The notes: generated by a model from the sequence alone, not told the origin. A stretch of 64,000 bases of DNA from Bacillus taeanensis (GCF_003318295.1 NZ_QOCW01000017.1:34830-98829), one strand, 5' to 3'. Numbered from the stretch's first letter, positions 25,596 through 34,848 are shown. Program-made: numbers and translations.

Positions 25596-26551
25596 AGAAA
25601 AATGAAGTGATTGCTTTTCCGACAGAAACGGTTTATGGACTTGGCGGCAATGCTTTATCTGATGAAGCGATCGAAAAAATTTTTAAAGCAAAAGGAAGAC
25701 CGAGTGATAATCCGCTGATTGTTCATATTGCAAAACGTGAGCAGCTTCAAGGCGTTGTAAGCGAAATCCCTGAAAATGCCGAAAAATTAATGGCCCATTT
25801 TTGGCCTGGCCCATTAACACTTGTGATGCCAAAAGGCGATGTTGTTTCAGAAAAAGTAACGGCAGGTCTTCAGACTGTTGCGGTAAGAATGCCGGATCAT
25901 CCGGTTGCCTTAGCGTTGCTTCGTTATGCCGATCTTCCTGTGGCAGCACCGAGTGCAAATTTATCGGGAAAACCAAGCCCAACAGCAGCAAAACATGTCT
26001 ATGAGGATCTTGACGGCCGTATTGCCGGTATTGTTGATGGCGGTCCGACAGGTGTTGGCGTGGAATCCACTGTTGTAGACTGCACAACAGATATCGTAAC
26101 GATTTTACGACCAGGCGGTGTAACAAAAGAAGAACTTGAAGCAGTTGTTGGCGACGTTGCGATTGACCCAGCTCTTCTTTCAAGTGGACAAGCCCCAAAA
26201 TCACCGGGCATGAAATATACGCATTATGCGCCAAAAGCCCCACTTACGCTCGTTTCAGGTTCACAAGAAATGCTTCAAAAACTTGTGAATGATGATCGGA
26301 AGCTCGGGAAAAAAGTCGGTGTTTTAACAACAGAAGAAAACAAACATGCTTATGATGCAGACATTGTTATTGCCTGTGGAACACGTTCTGATTTATCCAC
26401 AGTTGCCAATCGTCTTTACGATGTACTAAGAGCGTTTGATTATTCACATGTGGATAATATTTATAGTGAAGTGTTTCCACAAGAAGGTGTTGGAGCTGCT
26501 GTGATGAATCGTTTAGAAAAAGCAGCAGGCGGCCGCACTGCGTCAGAGTAA
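25508..26551 (+). CDS. tsaC: L-threonylcarbamoyladenylate synthase (Sua5 type)
   Basis: Makes threonylcarbamoyl-AMP for t6A modification of tRNAs reading ANN codons; 347 residues. The YrdC domain fills about 25-215 (NEVIAFPTETVYGLGGNAL, KGRPSDNPLIVHI, PSANLSGKPSPT) and a Sua5 C-terminal domain about 225-345 follows (SPGMKYTHYAPKAPL marks the linker). ATG at 25508 follows AAGGTGG. Equivalent to B. subtilis YwlC. Its 5' and 3' parts contain DnaA boxes. Confidence 0.95.
   Translation: MTGIKTYYWTVDEDSPESYPQVEEASLWIKKNEVIAFPTETVYGLGGNALSDEAIEKIFKAKGRPSDNPLIVHIAKREQLQGVVSEIPENAEKLMAHFWPGPLTLVMPKGDVVSEKVTAGLQTVAVRMPDHPVALALLRYADLPVAAPSANLSGKPSPTAAKHVYEDLDGRIAGIVDGGPTGVGVESTVVDCTTDIVTILRPGGVTKEELEAVVGDVAIDPALLSSGQAPKSPGMKYTHYAPKAPLTLVSGSQEMLQKLVNDDRKLGKKVGVLTTEENKHAYDADIVIACGTRSDLSTVANRLYDVLRAFDYSHVDNIYSEVFPQEGVGAAVMNRLEKAAGGRTASE
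26393..26457. promoter_or_regulatory. Pair of inverted DnaA boxes inside tsaC
   Basis: TTATCCACA (26393-26401) and TGTGGATAA (26449-26457), both perfect and in opposite orientation, 47 bases apart. Confidence 0.55.
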
Positions 26552-26688
26552 GCTGTACAAGTTTTGTATAAGGGATATTGCGATCGAAAAAAGTATGTAT
26601 AGATGATGTGAGGAAAGCTGTTTTTGTAGAAAATAGGGAATGGTTTGTTTAGGAAAAGTAATGATATCATAGTGTTTAATAAATTAAG

Positions 26689-26726
26689 ATACCCGTTTGC
26701 ATTCTCTTGCAAACGGGTATTTTTTG
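26689..26726. terminator. Terminator after tsaC, possibly shared with the DUF2533 gene
   Basis: ATACCCGTTTGC and GCAAACGGGTAT are perfect 12-base arms with a T-run on the plus strand; the converging minus-strand gene ends 60 bases to the right. Confidence 0.85.
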
Positions 26727-26785
26727 TTTTTTAAATTAAGAAAATATCAATTTTTGAATGTTTAGCTTAAGCTGTTTGTGCTGTT

Positions 26786-27040
26786 TTATAGTTTTTCAAC
26801 ATACTGCTGGATCATGTCTTTTGTAACAAGCTTGCGTGTCGGGACAATCCCTTGATTTGCAAGTTCATTAATTTCTGCTGTTACCGCGTTAATTGCCTCG
26901 ATAGAAAACTCTTCGCCGTTTTGGCATTTTCTTACCGCATCTTCAATCGCAAGCTCGCGCTGTGCATCTAATGACCGGAATAGTGAAATCCGTTTATGTT
27001 GTGATTCGGAATGTTTTGAAATTGAGCGATGTACTTCCAT
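26786..27040 (-). CDS. DUF2533-like small protein
   Basis: A soluble 84-residue protein, charged and mostly helical: MEVHRSISKHSESQHKR, LDAQRELAIEDAVRKC, EFSIEAINAVTAEINELA, and QGIVPTRKLVTKDMIQQYV. I recognise it as similar to the DUF2533 family of bacilli, of unknown function. The ATG at 27040 lies 7 bases after GGAGG; an in-frame ATG 24 bases upstream precedes the site and is not used. Alone on the minus strand between tsaC and mntP. Confidence 0.6.
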   Translation of the reverse strand: MEVHRSISKHSESQHKRISLFRSLDAQRELAIEDAVRKCQNGEEFSIEAINAVTAEINELANQGIVPTRKLVTKDMIQQYVEKL

Positions 27041-27200
27041 TTTAAATCCTCCAGTTCTTTTCATATGAAGCTCGAGTTCTTAAGTTTGTAAGAACATGGG
27101 CTTTTCGTCAATTATAGCACGATTTATCGAAATGGAATAATCGTCTATTTTTCCTTGGACGTGCATATGGTGAATTAGCGGGTTTTAAGGGGAGATGACA

Positions 27201-27761
27201 ATGACAGCTTCAGCAATGCTTGGGGAACTGTTAACGCTCAGCATGATGGCGGTAGCGCTTGGCATGGATGCTTTTTCAATTGGGCTTGGCATGGGAATGA
27301 TTTCACTTCGTTCAAAGCAAATTTTTATAATTGGACTAACAATCGGAATCTTTCACGTATTTATGCCGCTTTTCGGAATGTTAATTGGAAAAGTGCTATC
27401 CTCGCACTTTGGAGAAATTGCCACACTTGTTGGCGGGGCACTTCTGCTGCTATTAGGCGGGCAGATGATTCGATCGTCTTTTCAAGAAGATGACAAGCCG
27501 TTTGTGATGCCGGTTGGTTTTGGTCTTATTTTATTTTCATTAAGTGTAAGTCTTGACAGCTTTTCGGTTGGGCTTAGTCTTGGCATTGTCGGGGCGCGCG
27601 TTTTTTTGACGATCGCGTTATTTGGACTAGCAAGCACTGGGTTAACATGGCTCGGTTTGCTGCTCGGCCAAAAGGTGCAGAAGTGGTTTGGTACATACAG
27701 TGAAGCGATCGGCGGCTGTGTTCTGCTTGCGTTTGGTATTAAGTTATTGTTTCCGCTTTAA
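27201..27761 (+). CDS. mntP: Manganese efflux pump MntP
   Basis: A six-helix inner membrane Mn(II) exporter of 186 residues (DUF204 family). The two internally related halves each carry the conserved aspartate motif: [14 protein letters not shown] in the first and [16 protein letters not shown] in the second. ATG at 27201 lies 6 bases after AAGGGGAG, while the in-frame ATG at 27195 abuts it. Corresponds to B. subtilis YwlD. No yybP-ykoY manganese riboswitch is visible upstream. Confidence 0.92.
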   Translation: MTASAMLGELLTLSMMAVALGMDAFSIGLGMGMISLRSKQIFIIGLTIGIFHVFMPLFGMLIGKVLSSHFGEIATLVGGALLLLLGGQMIRSSFQEDDKPFVMPVGFGLILFSLSVSLDSFSVGLSLGIVGARVFLTIALFGLASTGLTWLGLLLGQKVQKWFGTYSEAIGGCVLLAFGIKLLFPL

Positions 27762-27975
27762 AAGCTTAATTTCTGCTGTATTTATTTGGTTATTTTTTAC
27801 AAATAAGAAAACTATTAGATATCGGAAATAACTTTATAAAAAAGCATTTACATTTTTATGAAGATCATTTTTATTATAAGTCAGGAACACTAATTTTATA
27901 GTTGAATAGTTTAGTGGGAAATAAGCCTCATTGTTATTTTTTAAATAAGTATGTTCATTCATATCTATCAGTAAG

Positions 27976-28012
27976 CGAGCAGTCAATTAATGTCTGCTCG
28001 TTTTCTTTTTTT
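27976..28012 (+). terminator. Terminator in the mntP-ywlE gap
   Basis: CGAGCAG (27976-27982) pairs with CTGCTCG (27994-28000), then a T-rich run. It lies 215 bases after mntP. The 390-base gap otherwise shows no supported gene. Confidence 0.7.
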
Positions 28013-28151
28013 AATAAAGGGAATATTTTCGTAGCAGCAGGAGTTTTTAAAGAAAGAAAAGAAGTTCTAAACGGCTTGAAACAATAAATGCATCATGATG
28101 ATTTAAATTTACTTCAAAATATAGAATAATAAGAGGTAAGAGGTGATCCTA

Positions 28152-28763
28152 TTGAAGAAGATACTATTTGTTTGTACAGGAAATACATGCCGAAGTCCGA
28201 TGGCGGAGGCGCTGCTGCGGCATAAAGAAAAAGATCTTGAAGTAAAATCAGCGGGTGTTTTTGCTTCAAACGGTACGAAAGAAAGTCCGCAAGTGACAAT
28301 GGTATTATCCGAAAAAAATATTCCTGTTTCGCACCGCTCCCAGCAGCTGACAACAGAGCTTGTGAAATGGGCAGATGTTATTTTAACGATGACGGAAAAC
28401 CACAAACGCTATGTGCATCAGCAGTTTCCGGAAAGCGTTGAAAAAGTATACACCTTAAAAGAGTTTGTTTTAGAAGATAAGGCGGTAAAGGATACTATAG
28501 ATAAACTGCAGGAGCTGTCTGCAGAGCTTGAAACAAAACAGGCGTTGTTTATCGGTGAACAGCAAAATAATGAGGGCGAACCAAATAAAGTATTAATTAA
28601 AGAAATTCAACGTTTGCGTGAGCGGGTGTTAAAGCTTGAGCGGGATATTCCTTCTAATGATATTATCGATCCATTCGGCGGTCCTGTTGATATTTATCGA
28701 GAAACACTGAAGGAGCTTGATGAATTAATTGAAGCGCTCAGACAAAAAATAAAAGATGAATAA
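28152..28763 (+). CDS. ywlE: Protein arginine phosphatase YwlE with a coiled-coil insertion
   Basis: A low-molecular-weight phosphatase fold of 203 residues. The P-loop FVCTGNTCRSPMAEA has C8 as nucleophile and the threonine (T12) that gives phospho-arginine preference in YwlE; the catalytic aspartate lies in DPFGGPVDIYRETL near the end. It should remove phosphoarginine marks placed by McsB. B. subtilis YwlE is 150 residues; here about 55 extra residues, highly charged and helical (KDTIDKLQELSAELETKQ ... LIKEIQRLRERVLKLERD), sit between TLKEFV and DPFGG. TTG at 28152 after AGAGGTG is chosen; GTG at 28143 overlaps that site. Confidence 0.88.
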   Translation: MKKILFVCTGNTCRSPMAEALLRHKEKDLEVKSAGVFASNGTKESPQVTMVLSEKNIPVSHRSQQLTTELVKWADVILTMTENHKRYVHQQFPESVEKVYTLKEFVLEDKAVKDTIDKLQELSAELETKQALFIGEQQNNEGEPNKVLIKEIQRLRERVLKLERDIPSNDIIDPFGGPVDIYRETLKELDELIEALRQKIKDE

Positions 28764-28909
28764 AGGGCGTTATTCCTAAGTGAATTCGCTGGTAGAGTCG
28801 AGAAATCAATTGACAACAGCGAGAAACGACACTACTATTTGAAGCAAGTGTAAGCGTTCTTTAACAGGCTGCTGCATTATAATACGATAATTTTTGGGAG
28901 GGGAAAGTT

Positions 28910-29356
28910 GTGAAAGTAGCAATTGGTTCTGATCATGCGGGAGTAAATTTAAAAGAAGAAATTAAAAGTTTAATGGAGGAAACCGGTGTCGAGTATGAAG
29001 ACCTTGGCTGCAATTGTGATACATCTGTTGACTATTCCGATTATGCAATTCCAGTAGCGGAAAAAGTAGCCAACGGTGAAGCAGATCGCGGTATTGTCAT
29101 TTGCGGGACAGGAATTGGTGTTTCAATTAGCGCAAACAAAGTAAAAGGCATTCGCTGTGCCCTTGTTCATGATTTATTTACAGCAAAAGTAACGCGTCTT
29201 CATAATGACAGCAATGTGCTTGCGATGGGTGAGCGTGTCATTGGGCCTGGCCTTGCGAGAGAAATCGCAAAAGTATGGCTTGAAACGAGCTTTGAAGGTG
29301 GACGTCATCAGCGTCGTGTAAGTAAAATTTCAGAATATGAAGACCAACAAGCTTAA
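28910..29356 (+). CDS. rpiB: Ribose-5-phosphate isomerase B
   Basis: Interconverts ribose 5-phosphate and ribulose 5-phosphate; 148 residues. [12 protein letters not shown] near the start, catalytic C65 in [17 protein letters not shown] and H98 in [14 protein letters not shown] are family hallmarks. GTG start 9 bases after GGGAGGGG. Followed at 35 bases by ywlG. Confidence 0.95.
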   Translation: MKVAIGSDHAGVNLKEEIKSLMEETGVEYEDLGCNCDTSVDYSDYAIPVAEKVANGEADRGIVICGTGIGVSISANKVKGIRCALVHDLFTAKVTRLHNDSNVLAMGERVIGPGLAREIAKVWLETSFEGGRHQRRVSKISEYEDQQA

Positions 29357-29390
29357 CGAGTTCGCCCTGCAGTATAAAGGAGTTGAAAAA

Positions 29391-29960
29391 ATGAGCGACA
29401 ATTCGGCGATTATTCGCGAAGAAGTTCGCGCGGTTTTAGAAGATTTAGTGGAAAGTATGCCGTTATCATCTCGTCATCTGCTTGTAATTGGGGTAAGTAC
29501 AAGTGAAGTGATTGGTGAAAAAATTGGCACATCCGGCACCGATGAGATTGCAGAAGCAATTTATAAAGAAGCAGCCGCATTTCGAGAGAAAACAGGCGTA
29601 CAGCTTGCCTTTCAATGCTGTGAACACTTAAACCGTGCCCTTGTTGTTGAACGTGAGACAGCAGAACAGCGCGGCTATGAAGAAGTATCTGTTATCCCGA
29701 TGCGCTCTGCCGGCGGTTCGATGGCCACATATGCTTATCATCATTTTAAAGAGCCTGCCGTGGTTGAATTTATTAAAGCAGACGCGGGAATTGATATCGG
29801 TGACACATTCATCGGTATGCACTTAAAGCATGTCGCCGTTCCTGTTAGAAGTCGTGTTAAAAAAGTCGGGGAAGCGCATGTGACCCTTGCAAAAACCCGT
29901 CCAAAACTCATTGGCGGCGAACGTGCTGTTTATCCAAATAAAGAATTTCACTGCTTCTAG
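29391..29960 (+). CDS. ywlG: YwlG family protein (TIGR01440 / DUF436)
   Basis: A 189-residue conserved protein of unknown function. It shows the typical [55 protein letters not shown] and [21 protein letters not shown] segments. ATG at 29391 follows AAAGGAG by 7 bases. Nearly always found after rpiB and before glyA in bacilli, as here. Confidence 0.92.
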   Translation: MSDNSAIIREEVRAVLEDLVESMPLSSRHLLVIGVSTSEVIGEKIGTSGTDEIAEAIYKEAAAFREKTGVQLAFQCCEHLNRALVVERETAEQRGYEEVSVIPMRSAGGSMATYAYHHFKEPAVVEFIKADAGIDIGDTFIGMHLKHVAVPVRSRVKKVGEAHVTLAKTRPKLIGGERAVYPNKEFHCF

Positions 29961-29975
29961 CCAACATTTATAAAC

Positions 29976-30010
29976 AAGCGGGTTACTGAATGAGGTAATC
30001 CGCTTTATTA
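29976..30010 (+). terminator. Intrinsic terminator of ywlG
   Basis: AAGCGGGTTAC pairs with GTAATCCGCTT (one wobble), followed by TATT. Confidence 0.7.
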
Positions 30011-30089
30011 CATAATAAAATCATGAATGTTTATATTAGTGAATGAAGAGGCGCTTTAGGAACAAGAATTTAAGAATAAACTTCATAGA

Positions 30090-30171
30090 GAGGGGGATTT
30101 CGAGCACGGTTTTCCGCTCGGATTTGCGTCAAGCAAATCTAATCTTCTAGAAGATTAACAAATTCCCCCTC
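30090..30171. repeat. Cloverleaf-like element with three abutting hairpins
   Basis: Outer arms GAGGGGGATTT (30090-30100) and AAATTCCCCCTC (30160-30171, one extra base) enclose three hairpins laid end to end: CGAG...CTCG (30101-30120, inner CGG/CCG), GATTTGC-GTCAA-GCAAATC (30121-30139) and the perfect palindrome TAATCTTCTAGAAGATTA (30140-30157). It is not a tRNA: arm lengths are wrong and no TTCRA arm is present. The remaining part of the 417-base ywlG-glyA gap shows only A/T-rich sequence likely to hold the glyA promoter. Confidence 0.75.
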
Positions 30172-30377
30172 GGCATCTGTGCAATCATATGCAGTAACCT
30201 TAAATCACGTACATTAGCAAAGGGTTTCAAAAACAAAATTCGTTTTTCAAATAAAAAAACTTGATTTTAACAAAATTTTAACTAGAATTATTCATAATTC
30301 ATGTTAGAATGAACATGAGAAAAAAACCTTTTTAATTTTTAAAATACGGAAAATGGGAAAATCGAAAGGGGATCATC

Positions 30378-31631
30378 ATGGAACATTTAAAAGCACAAGA
30401 TCAAAAAGTCTTTGATGCCATTCAATTAGAATTAGGAAGACAGCGCAGCAAAATCGAGCTTATCGCTTCTGAAAACTTTGTAAGCGAAGCGGTTATGGAA
30501 GCACAAGGCTCTGTATTAACAAATAAATATGCAGAAGGTTATCCTGGCCGTCGTTACTACGGTGGTTGTGAATATGTTGATATTGCAGAAGACATCGCTC
30601 GCGATCGCGCAAAAGAAATCTTTGGCGCAGGCTATGTAAACGTACAGCCTCACTCTGGTGCACAGGCAAACATGGCCGTTTACTTTACAATTTTAGAGCA
30701 CGGCGACACAGTGCTTGGAATGAATCTTTCACATGGTGGTCACTTAACACATGGAAGTCCAGTTAACTTCAGTGGTGTACAATATAACTTCGTAGAATAT
30801 GGTGTAGACAAAGAAACACACCGCATTGATTATGAAGATGTTCGTCAAAAAGCACTTGAGCATAAGCCAAAATTAATCGTTGCTGGTGCAAGTGCATATC
30901 CTCGCGCAATTGATTTTGCGAAATTCCGTGAAATCGCTGATGAAGTTGGTGCTTACTTAATGGTTGATATGGCCCACATCGCTGGTCTTGTTGCAGCAGG
31001 TCTTCACCAAAACCCAGTACCGCATGCGCATTTTGTTACAACAACAACACACAAAACATTACGCGGTCCTCGCGGCGGTATGGTTCTTTGCAACGAAGAA
31101 CTGGGCAAAGAGTTTGGCAGAAAAATTGATAAGTCTGTGTTCCCTGGTCTTCAAGGTGGGCCATTAATGCACGTTATCGCTGCGAAAGCTGTTTCATTCG
31201 GTGAAGCACTTCAAGATGACTTTAAAGCATATGCACAGCAAATTATCGACAATGCGAAGCGTCTTGGAGAAGGTCTTCAAAAAGAAGGCATTAACTTAGT
31301 GTCTGGCGGTACAGACAATCACCTTCTTCTTTTAGACACAAGAAGCCTTGGCATTACTGGTAAAGTGGCGGAAGAAGCGTTAGACGAAATCGGTATTACA
31401 GTAAACAAAAACACGATTCCATATGATCCTGAAAGCCCATTTGTAACGAGCGGTATCCGTATCGGTACAGCTGCTGTTACATCACGCGGTTTCGGTCTTG
31501 AAGAAATGGATGAAATTGCTTCTATTATCGCACTTGTTCTTAAAAACGTTGAAAACGAAGACAAGCTCAAAGAAGCAGAAAAACGCGTTGAAGAACTAAC
31601 AAGCAAATTCGAAATGTACCCAAGTTTGTAA
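30378..31631 (+). CDS. glyA: Serine hydroxymethyltransferase
   Basis: PLP enzyme converting serine and tetrahydrofolate to glycine and methylene-tetrahydrofolate; 417 residues. The PLP lysine is K226 in [14 protein letters not shown], and [14 protein letters not shown], the YYGG substrate region and SHGGHLTHG are all typical. AAAGGGGATCATC precedes the ATG. Followed by a worn repeat and a strong terminator. Confidence 0.97.
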   Translation: MEHLKAQDQKVFDAIQLELGRQRSKIELIASENFVSEAVMEAQGSVLTNKYAEGYPGRRYYGGCEYVDIAEDIARDRAKEIFGAGYVNVQPHSGAQANMAVYFTILEHGDTVLGMNLSHGGHLTHGSPVNFSGVQYNFVEYGVDKETHRIDYEDVRQKALEHKPKLIVAGASAYPRAIDFAKFREIADEVGAYLMVDMAHIAGLVAAGLHQNPVPHAHFVTTTTHKTLRGPRGGMVLCNEELGKEFGRKIDKSVFPGLQGGPLMHVIAAKAVSFGEALQDDFKAYAQQIIDNAKRLGEGLQKEGINLVSGGTDNHLLLLDTRSLGITGKVAEEALDEIGITVNKNTIPYDPESPFVTSGIRIGTAAVTSRGFGLEEMDEIASIIALVLKNVENEDKLKEAEKRVEELTSKFEMYPSL

Positions 31632-31673
31632 GAAAAGCGTAAGGCGCCCATTGTGAGCGGCGCTGGAACTGGA
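31631..31673. repeat. Degenerate copy of palindromic repeat family A
   Basis: AGAAAAGCGTAAGGCGCCC ... GCGGCGCTGGAACTGGATA resembles the reversed family A ends (GAAAAGCGGAAGGCGCC ... GGCGCCTGCAGCTGGAC) with the centre missing. Confidence 0.45.
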
Positions 31674-31680
31674 TAATAAA

Positions 31681-31717
31681 AAAAGCGGCTGGTCCATATG
31701 GACCAGCCGCTTTTTTT
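31681..31717 (+). terminator. Strong terminator after glyA
   Basis: Near-perfect palindrome AAAGCGGCTGGTCCAT / ATGGACCAGCCGCTTT followed by T's. Confidence 0.85.
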
Positions 31718-31806
31718 AGAGAAGTATGAATAGGGCAGTTTAGGAAACAGTAATAATTATAGGGAAAATGGGTTTTATTACGTACATATGGAGAATGGTA
31801 AACAAA

Positions 31807-32892
31807 ATGGTGGAGAATTCAAAAATAAGCAGACGTCAATTTACGATCTTGGTTTCTTTATTCGTTATTGGAGATACAATTTTATATGTTCCTTCAAATG
31901 TTGCAACGGAAAGTATGGAAGATTCCTGGATTTCAGCACTTATTTCTTTAGGTGTGGGATTATTGCTTGTATCTTTGTACAGCGTGTTGGGCAGCCGCTT
32001 TCCTAACATAACACTGATAGAAATGAGTGAAAAAATTTTAGGGTCTTGGTTTGGAAAAATCGTCGGAATATTACTTGTTAGTTATTTTTTTCTTGATTCA
32101 GGGGTGATTCTTTGGCAAGTTGGCGATTTTATAGTAGCGCAGGTGCTGCCGGATACACCGATTCAATTTGTGCTAGTAATATTTTTACTTGTTGTAGTCA
32201 TTGCGATGCGTCTTGGCATCGAAGCATTGAGTCATGCTGCAGAAATCTTTTTTCCTGTTGTGATCGTATTGTTTTTCATTCTTATATTTTTAATTTTTCC
32301 TCAAGTAGAACTAAAAAATTTACAGCCGTTGCTTGGAGAAGGATTTAAACCTGCCATTAGAGGCTCGCTTCCTTTAATTGGTTATTATTTGGAATCGGTC
32401 ATTCTTTTAATGATTTTTCCATGTATCCAGCAAAAGATTAAAGTAGGAAGAGCTTATCGATTAGGGATGTTTATTGGAGGAAGTTTATTATTTATTATTA
32501 TCTTTTTTAGTATCGCAGTGCTCGGTGCGGATTTCACAAATCGTCATATTTATCCAAGCTACATGTTAGCTAAAAAAATCACGGTAGGACATTTCCTAGA
32601 GCGGATTGAAGTTGTGATGGCTTCAATTTGGTTTTTTACGCTTTTTATTAAACTATCGCTTTGTTTTTATGCTTCTTTATTAGGAACCGCGCAGCTTTTA
32701 AGGTTGAAAAATTATCGTATTTTAACATTTCCATTTGCAGTTCTTTTAGTAATTGTTTCGCTTGCAGAAGTACCTGATTCGGTTTATTTTAATACATTTG
32801 TCTTGTCGGTATGGTGGCCGTATACGCTGGGTTACGGATTAGTGTTACCTTTGTTATTATTAGCAGCATCGAAATTTCGAAAAAAATTGTAA
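31807..32892 (+). CDS. Spore germination permease, GerAB/GerB family
   Basis: A membrane protein with about ten helices, in the amino-acid-permease-like GerAB family that forms nutrient germinant receptors with GerAA and GerAC proteins. Family features are the start SKISRRQFTILVSLFVIGDTIL, PNITLIEMSEKILG, and a C-terminal VYFNTFVLSVWWPYTLGYGLVLPLLLL. The start is uncertain: ATGs at 31768, 31795 and 31807 are in frame; the last gives the short N-terminus usual for the family (361 residues). It stands alone here: no GerAA or GerAC gene adjoins it, while two Ger(x)C genes lie 26 kb away at 58583-61124. Confidence 0.85.
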   Translation: MVENSKISRRQFTILVSLFVIGDTILYVPSNVATESMEDSWISALISLGVGLLLVSLYSVLGSRFPNITLIEMSEKILGSWFGKIVGILLVSYFFLDSGVILWQVGDFIVAQVLPDTPIQFVLVIFLLVVVIAMRLGIEALSHAAEIFFPVVIVLFFILIFLIFPQVELKNLQPLLGEGFKPAIRGSLPLIGYYLESVILLMIFPCIQQKIKVGRAYRLGMFIGGSLLFIIIFFSIAVLGADFTNRHIYPSYMLAKKITVGHFLERIEVVMASIWFFTLFIKLSLCFYASLLGTAQLLRLKNYRILTFPFAVLLVIVSLAEVPDSVYFNTFVLSVWWPYTLGYGLVLPLLLLAASKFRKKL

Positions 32893-33105
32893 AAGAGGAA
32901 TCATCATAAAGAATGCAGAGCTTTAAAAATTTTTAAACAGTTAATTAGAAAGTCTGATAGATAATCTTCCTAAAATTATGGTATATGCAGGCAACATATA
33001 GTACTATAATACATATATATAAACAAATCAGAAAATTAATAAAATTAAATCTTGTTTACATCTTAAAAATATAGGAAATAGACAAGGAGTAGGAGGATGG
33101 AGAAC

Positions 33106-33210
33106 ATGAAACATTACTGCAAACATTGTTTAAATATTTTTTCAGGAAATCACTGCCCCGCATGTCAAAGTAAAGATGTGCAGCAAATTAAAATAAACAT
33201 CCAAAAATAA
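33106..33210 (+). CDS. 34-residue zinc-ribbon miniprotein
   Basis: A very small ORF with a strong AGGAGG site 9 bases before its ATG and its own terminator directly after the stop. The product has C5-x2-C8 and C17-x2-C20 (HYCKHC, NHCPAC), the spacing of a zinc ribbon, then a short polar tail. It is not a named family to me. Two in-frame ATGs exist; 33106 has the better spacing. Confidence 0.6.
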   Translation: MKHYCKHCLNIFSGNHCPACQSKDVQQIKINIQK

Positions 33211-33242
33211 CATCCTAGAGCAAATCTAGGATGTTATTTTTT
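33211..33242 (+). terminator. Terminator of the zinc-ribbon miniprotein gene
   Basis: CATCCTAG pairs with CTAGGATG, then a T-rich run, starting at the base after the stop codon. Confidence 0.8.
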
Positions 33243-33453
33243 GTGAATAAACGTTTGTAATCTAAACAAGATTGTTCATTTTAACTCCACTGTATGAAAC
33301 GATTCTATCACCTGTTTGGATTCAAAATGAACGGATGATCTATATATTAAAAGTATGAAAATTCCTATAATTATGCTTGAGCTTGAATTGATGGTTGTTT
33401 TTATGTAAACTTTCTGAAGAGCAATTAAGCGAACTGCAAAGGGGAGATTTATA

Positions 33454-34083
33454 ATGGGTAAAGTGTATGTGTTTGATCATCCGTTAATTCAGCATAAGTT
33501 AACATTTATTCGTGATAAAAATACAGGAACAAAAGAATTTCGTGAGCTTGTTGATGAAGTAGCATCTTTAATGGCATTTGAAATTACAAGACACCTTCCG
33601 CTTGAAGAAGTAACAGTAGAAACACCAGTTGAGACGGCAACAGCAAAAGTTCTTTCAGGTAAAAAATTAGGGCTTGTTCCCATTCTTCGCGCCGGTCTTG
33701 GGATGGTAGACGGGATTTTAAAGCTTATTCCAGCAGCAAAAGTAGGACATGTTGGGTTATACCGTGATCCAAAAACATTAAAGCCTGTTGAATATTATGT
33801 AAAACTTCCAAAGGATGTGGAAGAGCGTGAATTTATTGTGATTGATCCAATGCTTGCAACGGGCGGCTCTGCTGTTGAAGCGATTAACGCAATTAAAAAG
33901 CGCGGCGCAACAAACATTAAATTAATGTGTCTTGTTGCAGCCCCAGAAGGCGTTGAAATGATGCAGGAAGCACATCCAGATGTGGATATTTATCTTGCGG
34001 CGATGGACGAGAAGTTAAATGAAAAAGGTTATATCGTTCCAGGTCTTGGTGATGCTGGAGATCGTCTGTTTGGTACAAAATAA
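33454..34083 (+). CDS. upp: Uracil phosphoribosyltransferase
   Basis: Pyrimidine salvage enzyme making UMP from uracil and PRPP; 209 residues. The PRPP-binding loop [17 protein letters not shown] is at 127-143, [15 protein letters not shown] is near 73-87, and the uracil-binding C-terminal [16 protein letters not shown] is intact. AAAGGGGAG precedes the ATG. Located upstream of the atp operon as in B. subtilis. No pyrimidine attenuator is visible in the 243-base upstream gap. Confidence 0.97.
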   Translation: MGKVYVFDHPLIQHKLTFIRDKNTGTKEFRELVDEVASLMAFEITRHLPLEEVTVETPVETATAKVLSGKKLGLVPILRAGLGMVDGILKLIPAAKVGHVGLYRDPKTLKPVEYYVKLPKDVEEREFIVIDPMLATGGSAVEAINAIKKRGATNIKLMCLVAAPEGVEMMQEAHPDVDIYLAAMDEKLNEKGYIVPGLGDAGDRLFGTK

Positions 34084-34100
34084 GGAAAAGAAACGATGAG

Positions 34101-34131
34101 AGGTTCGCTTAATAGAAGTGAGCCTTTTTTT
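34101..34131 (+). terminator. Intrinsic terminator of upp
   Basis: AGGTTCGCTT pairs with AAGTGAGCCT (two wobbles), then seven T. Confidence 0.75.
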
Positions 34132-34405
34132 GTTTTATAAAAGGAGATTTTTGCTGTTTGTGTGTTCTACATTTAAAACGTGTTTTTTCTTCATTTTTTG
34201 AGTAAAAATCCACGAACTTGACAAAAATAGGTTATGTTAAGGGGAGAAATGTGACTTTTTTGTTACAAATATAATTGAATAAATAAGGGAAGCGCTTTCC
34301 TTTTGAGGTAAAAGTTTATAGGAGATGCCTGAAAAAACTGATATATCAACGTTTATAGGCGGTGGGAATGATTGTTTCTCTCTGAATGTCGAGTTTTGTA
34401 ATACA

Positions 34406-34434
34406 TTGACATTGTAAGCCTACTATTGTATTCT
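34406..34434 (+). promoter_or_regulatory. Sigma-A promoter of the atp operon
   Basis: Perfect TTGACA (34406-34411), a 17-base spacer, then TATTCT (34429-34434). It gives a leader of about 185 bases before atpZ. The 543-base upp-atpZ gap shows nothing else firm. Confidence 0.65.
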
Positions 34435-34626
34435 TACTACGGATATATTGTTAAGGTTTACACGAATTTTTTCAAGTAACAATGTGCCAGCTTCATTTCA
34501 TCTCCAGCATAGCACATCATCTTACATGTTAACGTGATGTTTGTCACATAATGTCACATATTAATTGCGAAAGTTTGTCGTTAATTGTTAGCAATGTTTC
34601 AAAGTCAAGCTGAAAGGAGCTTACGA

Positions 34627-34847
34627 GTGAAACAAGCAAAGCCCCCTTTATATGCAATGGCCCTTATGTCCGGGATTCTTGGACAGCTTGCCGGCGCTAC
34701 AATATGCGGTGTTTTTTTAGGGAAATGGCTTGATAATCTCTTTCAAACAGCTCCGTTATGTTTAATTCTTGGCCTTTTTCTAGGGCTTGGAACAGGCATC
34801 TTTGGCATGATGACCCTTATTCGTAAGTATTCAGGAGAAGAGCGCTA

Positions 34848-34848
<1 letters not shown>
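34627..34848 (+). CDS. atpZ: AtpZ-like small membrane protein of the ATP synthase operon
   Basis: A 73-residue protein with two membrane helices (MALMSGILGQLAGATICGVFLG and LCLILGLFLGLGTGIFGMM), matching the AtpZ/AtpI-family (ATPase_gene1 type) genes that open atp operons in bacilli such as B. pseudofirmus. There AtpZ together with AtpI has been linked to magnesium transport or Fo assembly. GTG at 34627 lies 7 bases after AAAGGAG; upstream in-frame codons have no site. It overlaps atpI by one base (TAATG). Confidence 0.8.

Noticed and set aside
25683..26243. 186-codon minus-strand open frame opposite tsaC
   Set aside because: Low-complexity Gln/Leu-rich translation, no ribosome site, fully covered by tsaC.
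27065..27200. Searched for a yybP-ykoY manganese riboswitch before mntP
   Set aside because: The gap is too short and lacks the conserved stems.
27902..28087. 61-codon frame in the mntP-ywlE gap
   Set aside because: Runs through the terminator hairpin at 27976-28012, has no good ribosome site and an unnatural composition.
29961..30377. Searched for a glycine or other riboswitch before glyA
   Set aside because: The structured element there is a cloverleaf of simple perfect palindromes without riboswitch consensus bases, and it is far from the start codon.
34321..34413. 30-codon frame (MPEKTDISTFIGGGND...) upstream of atpZ
   Set aside because: The AGGAG abuts the ATG, the frame runs into the promoter TTGACA, and no conserved feature is recognisable.
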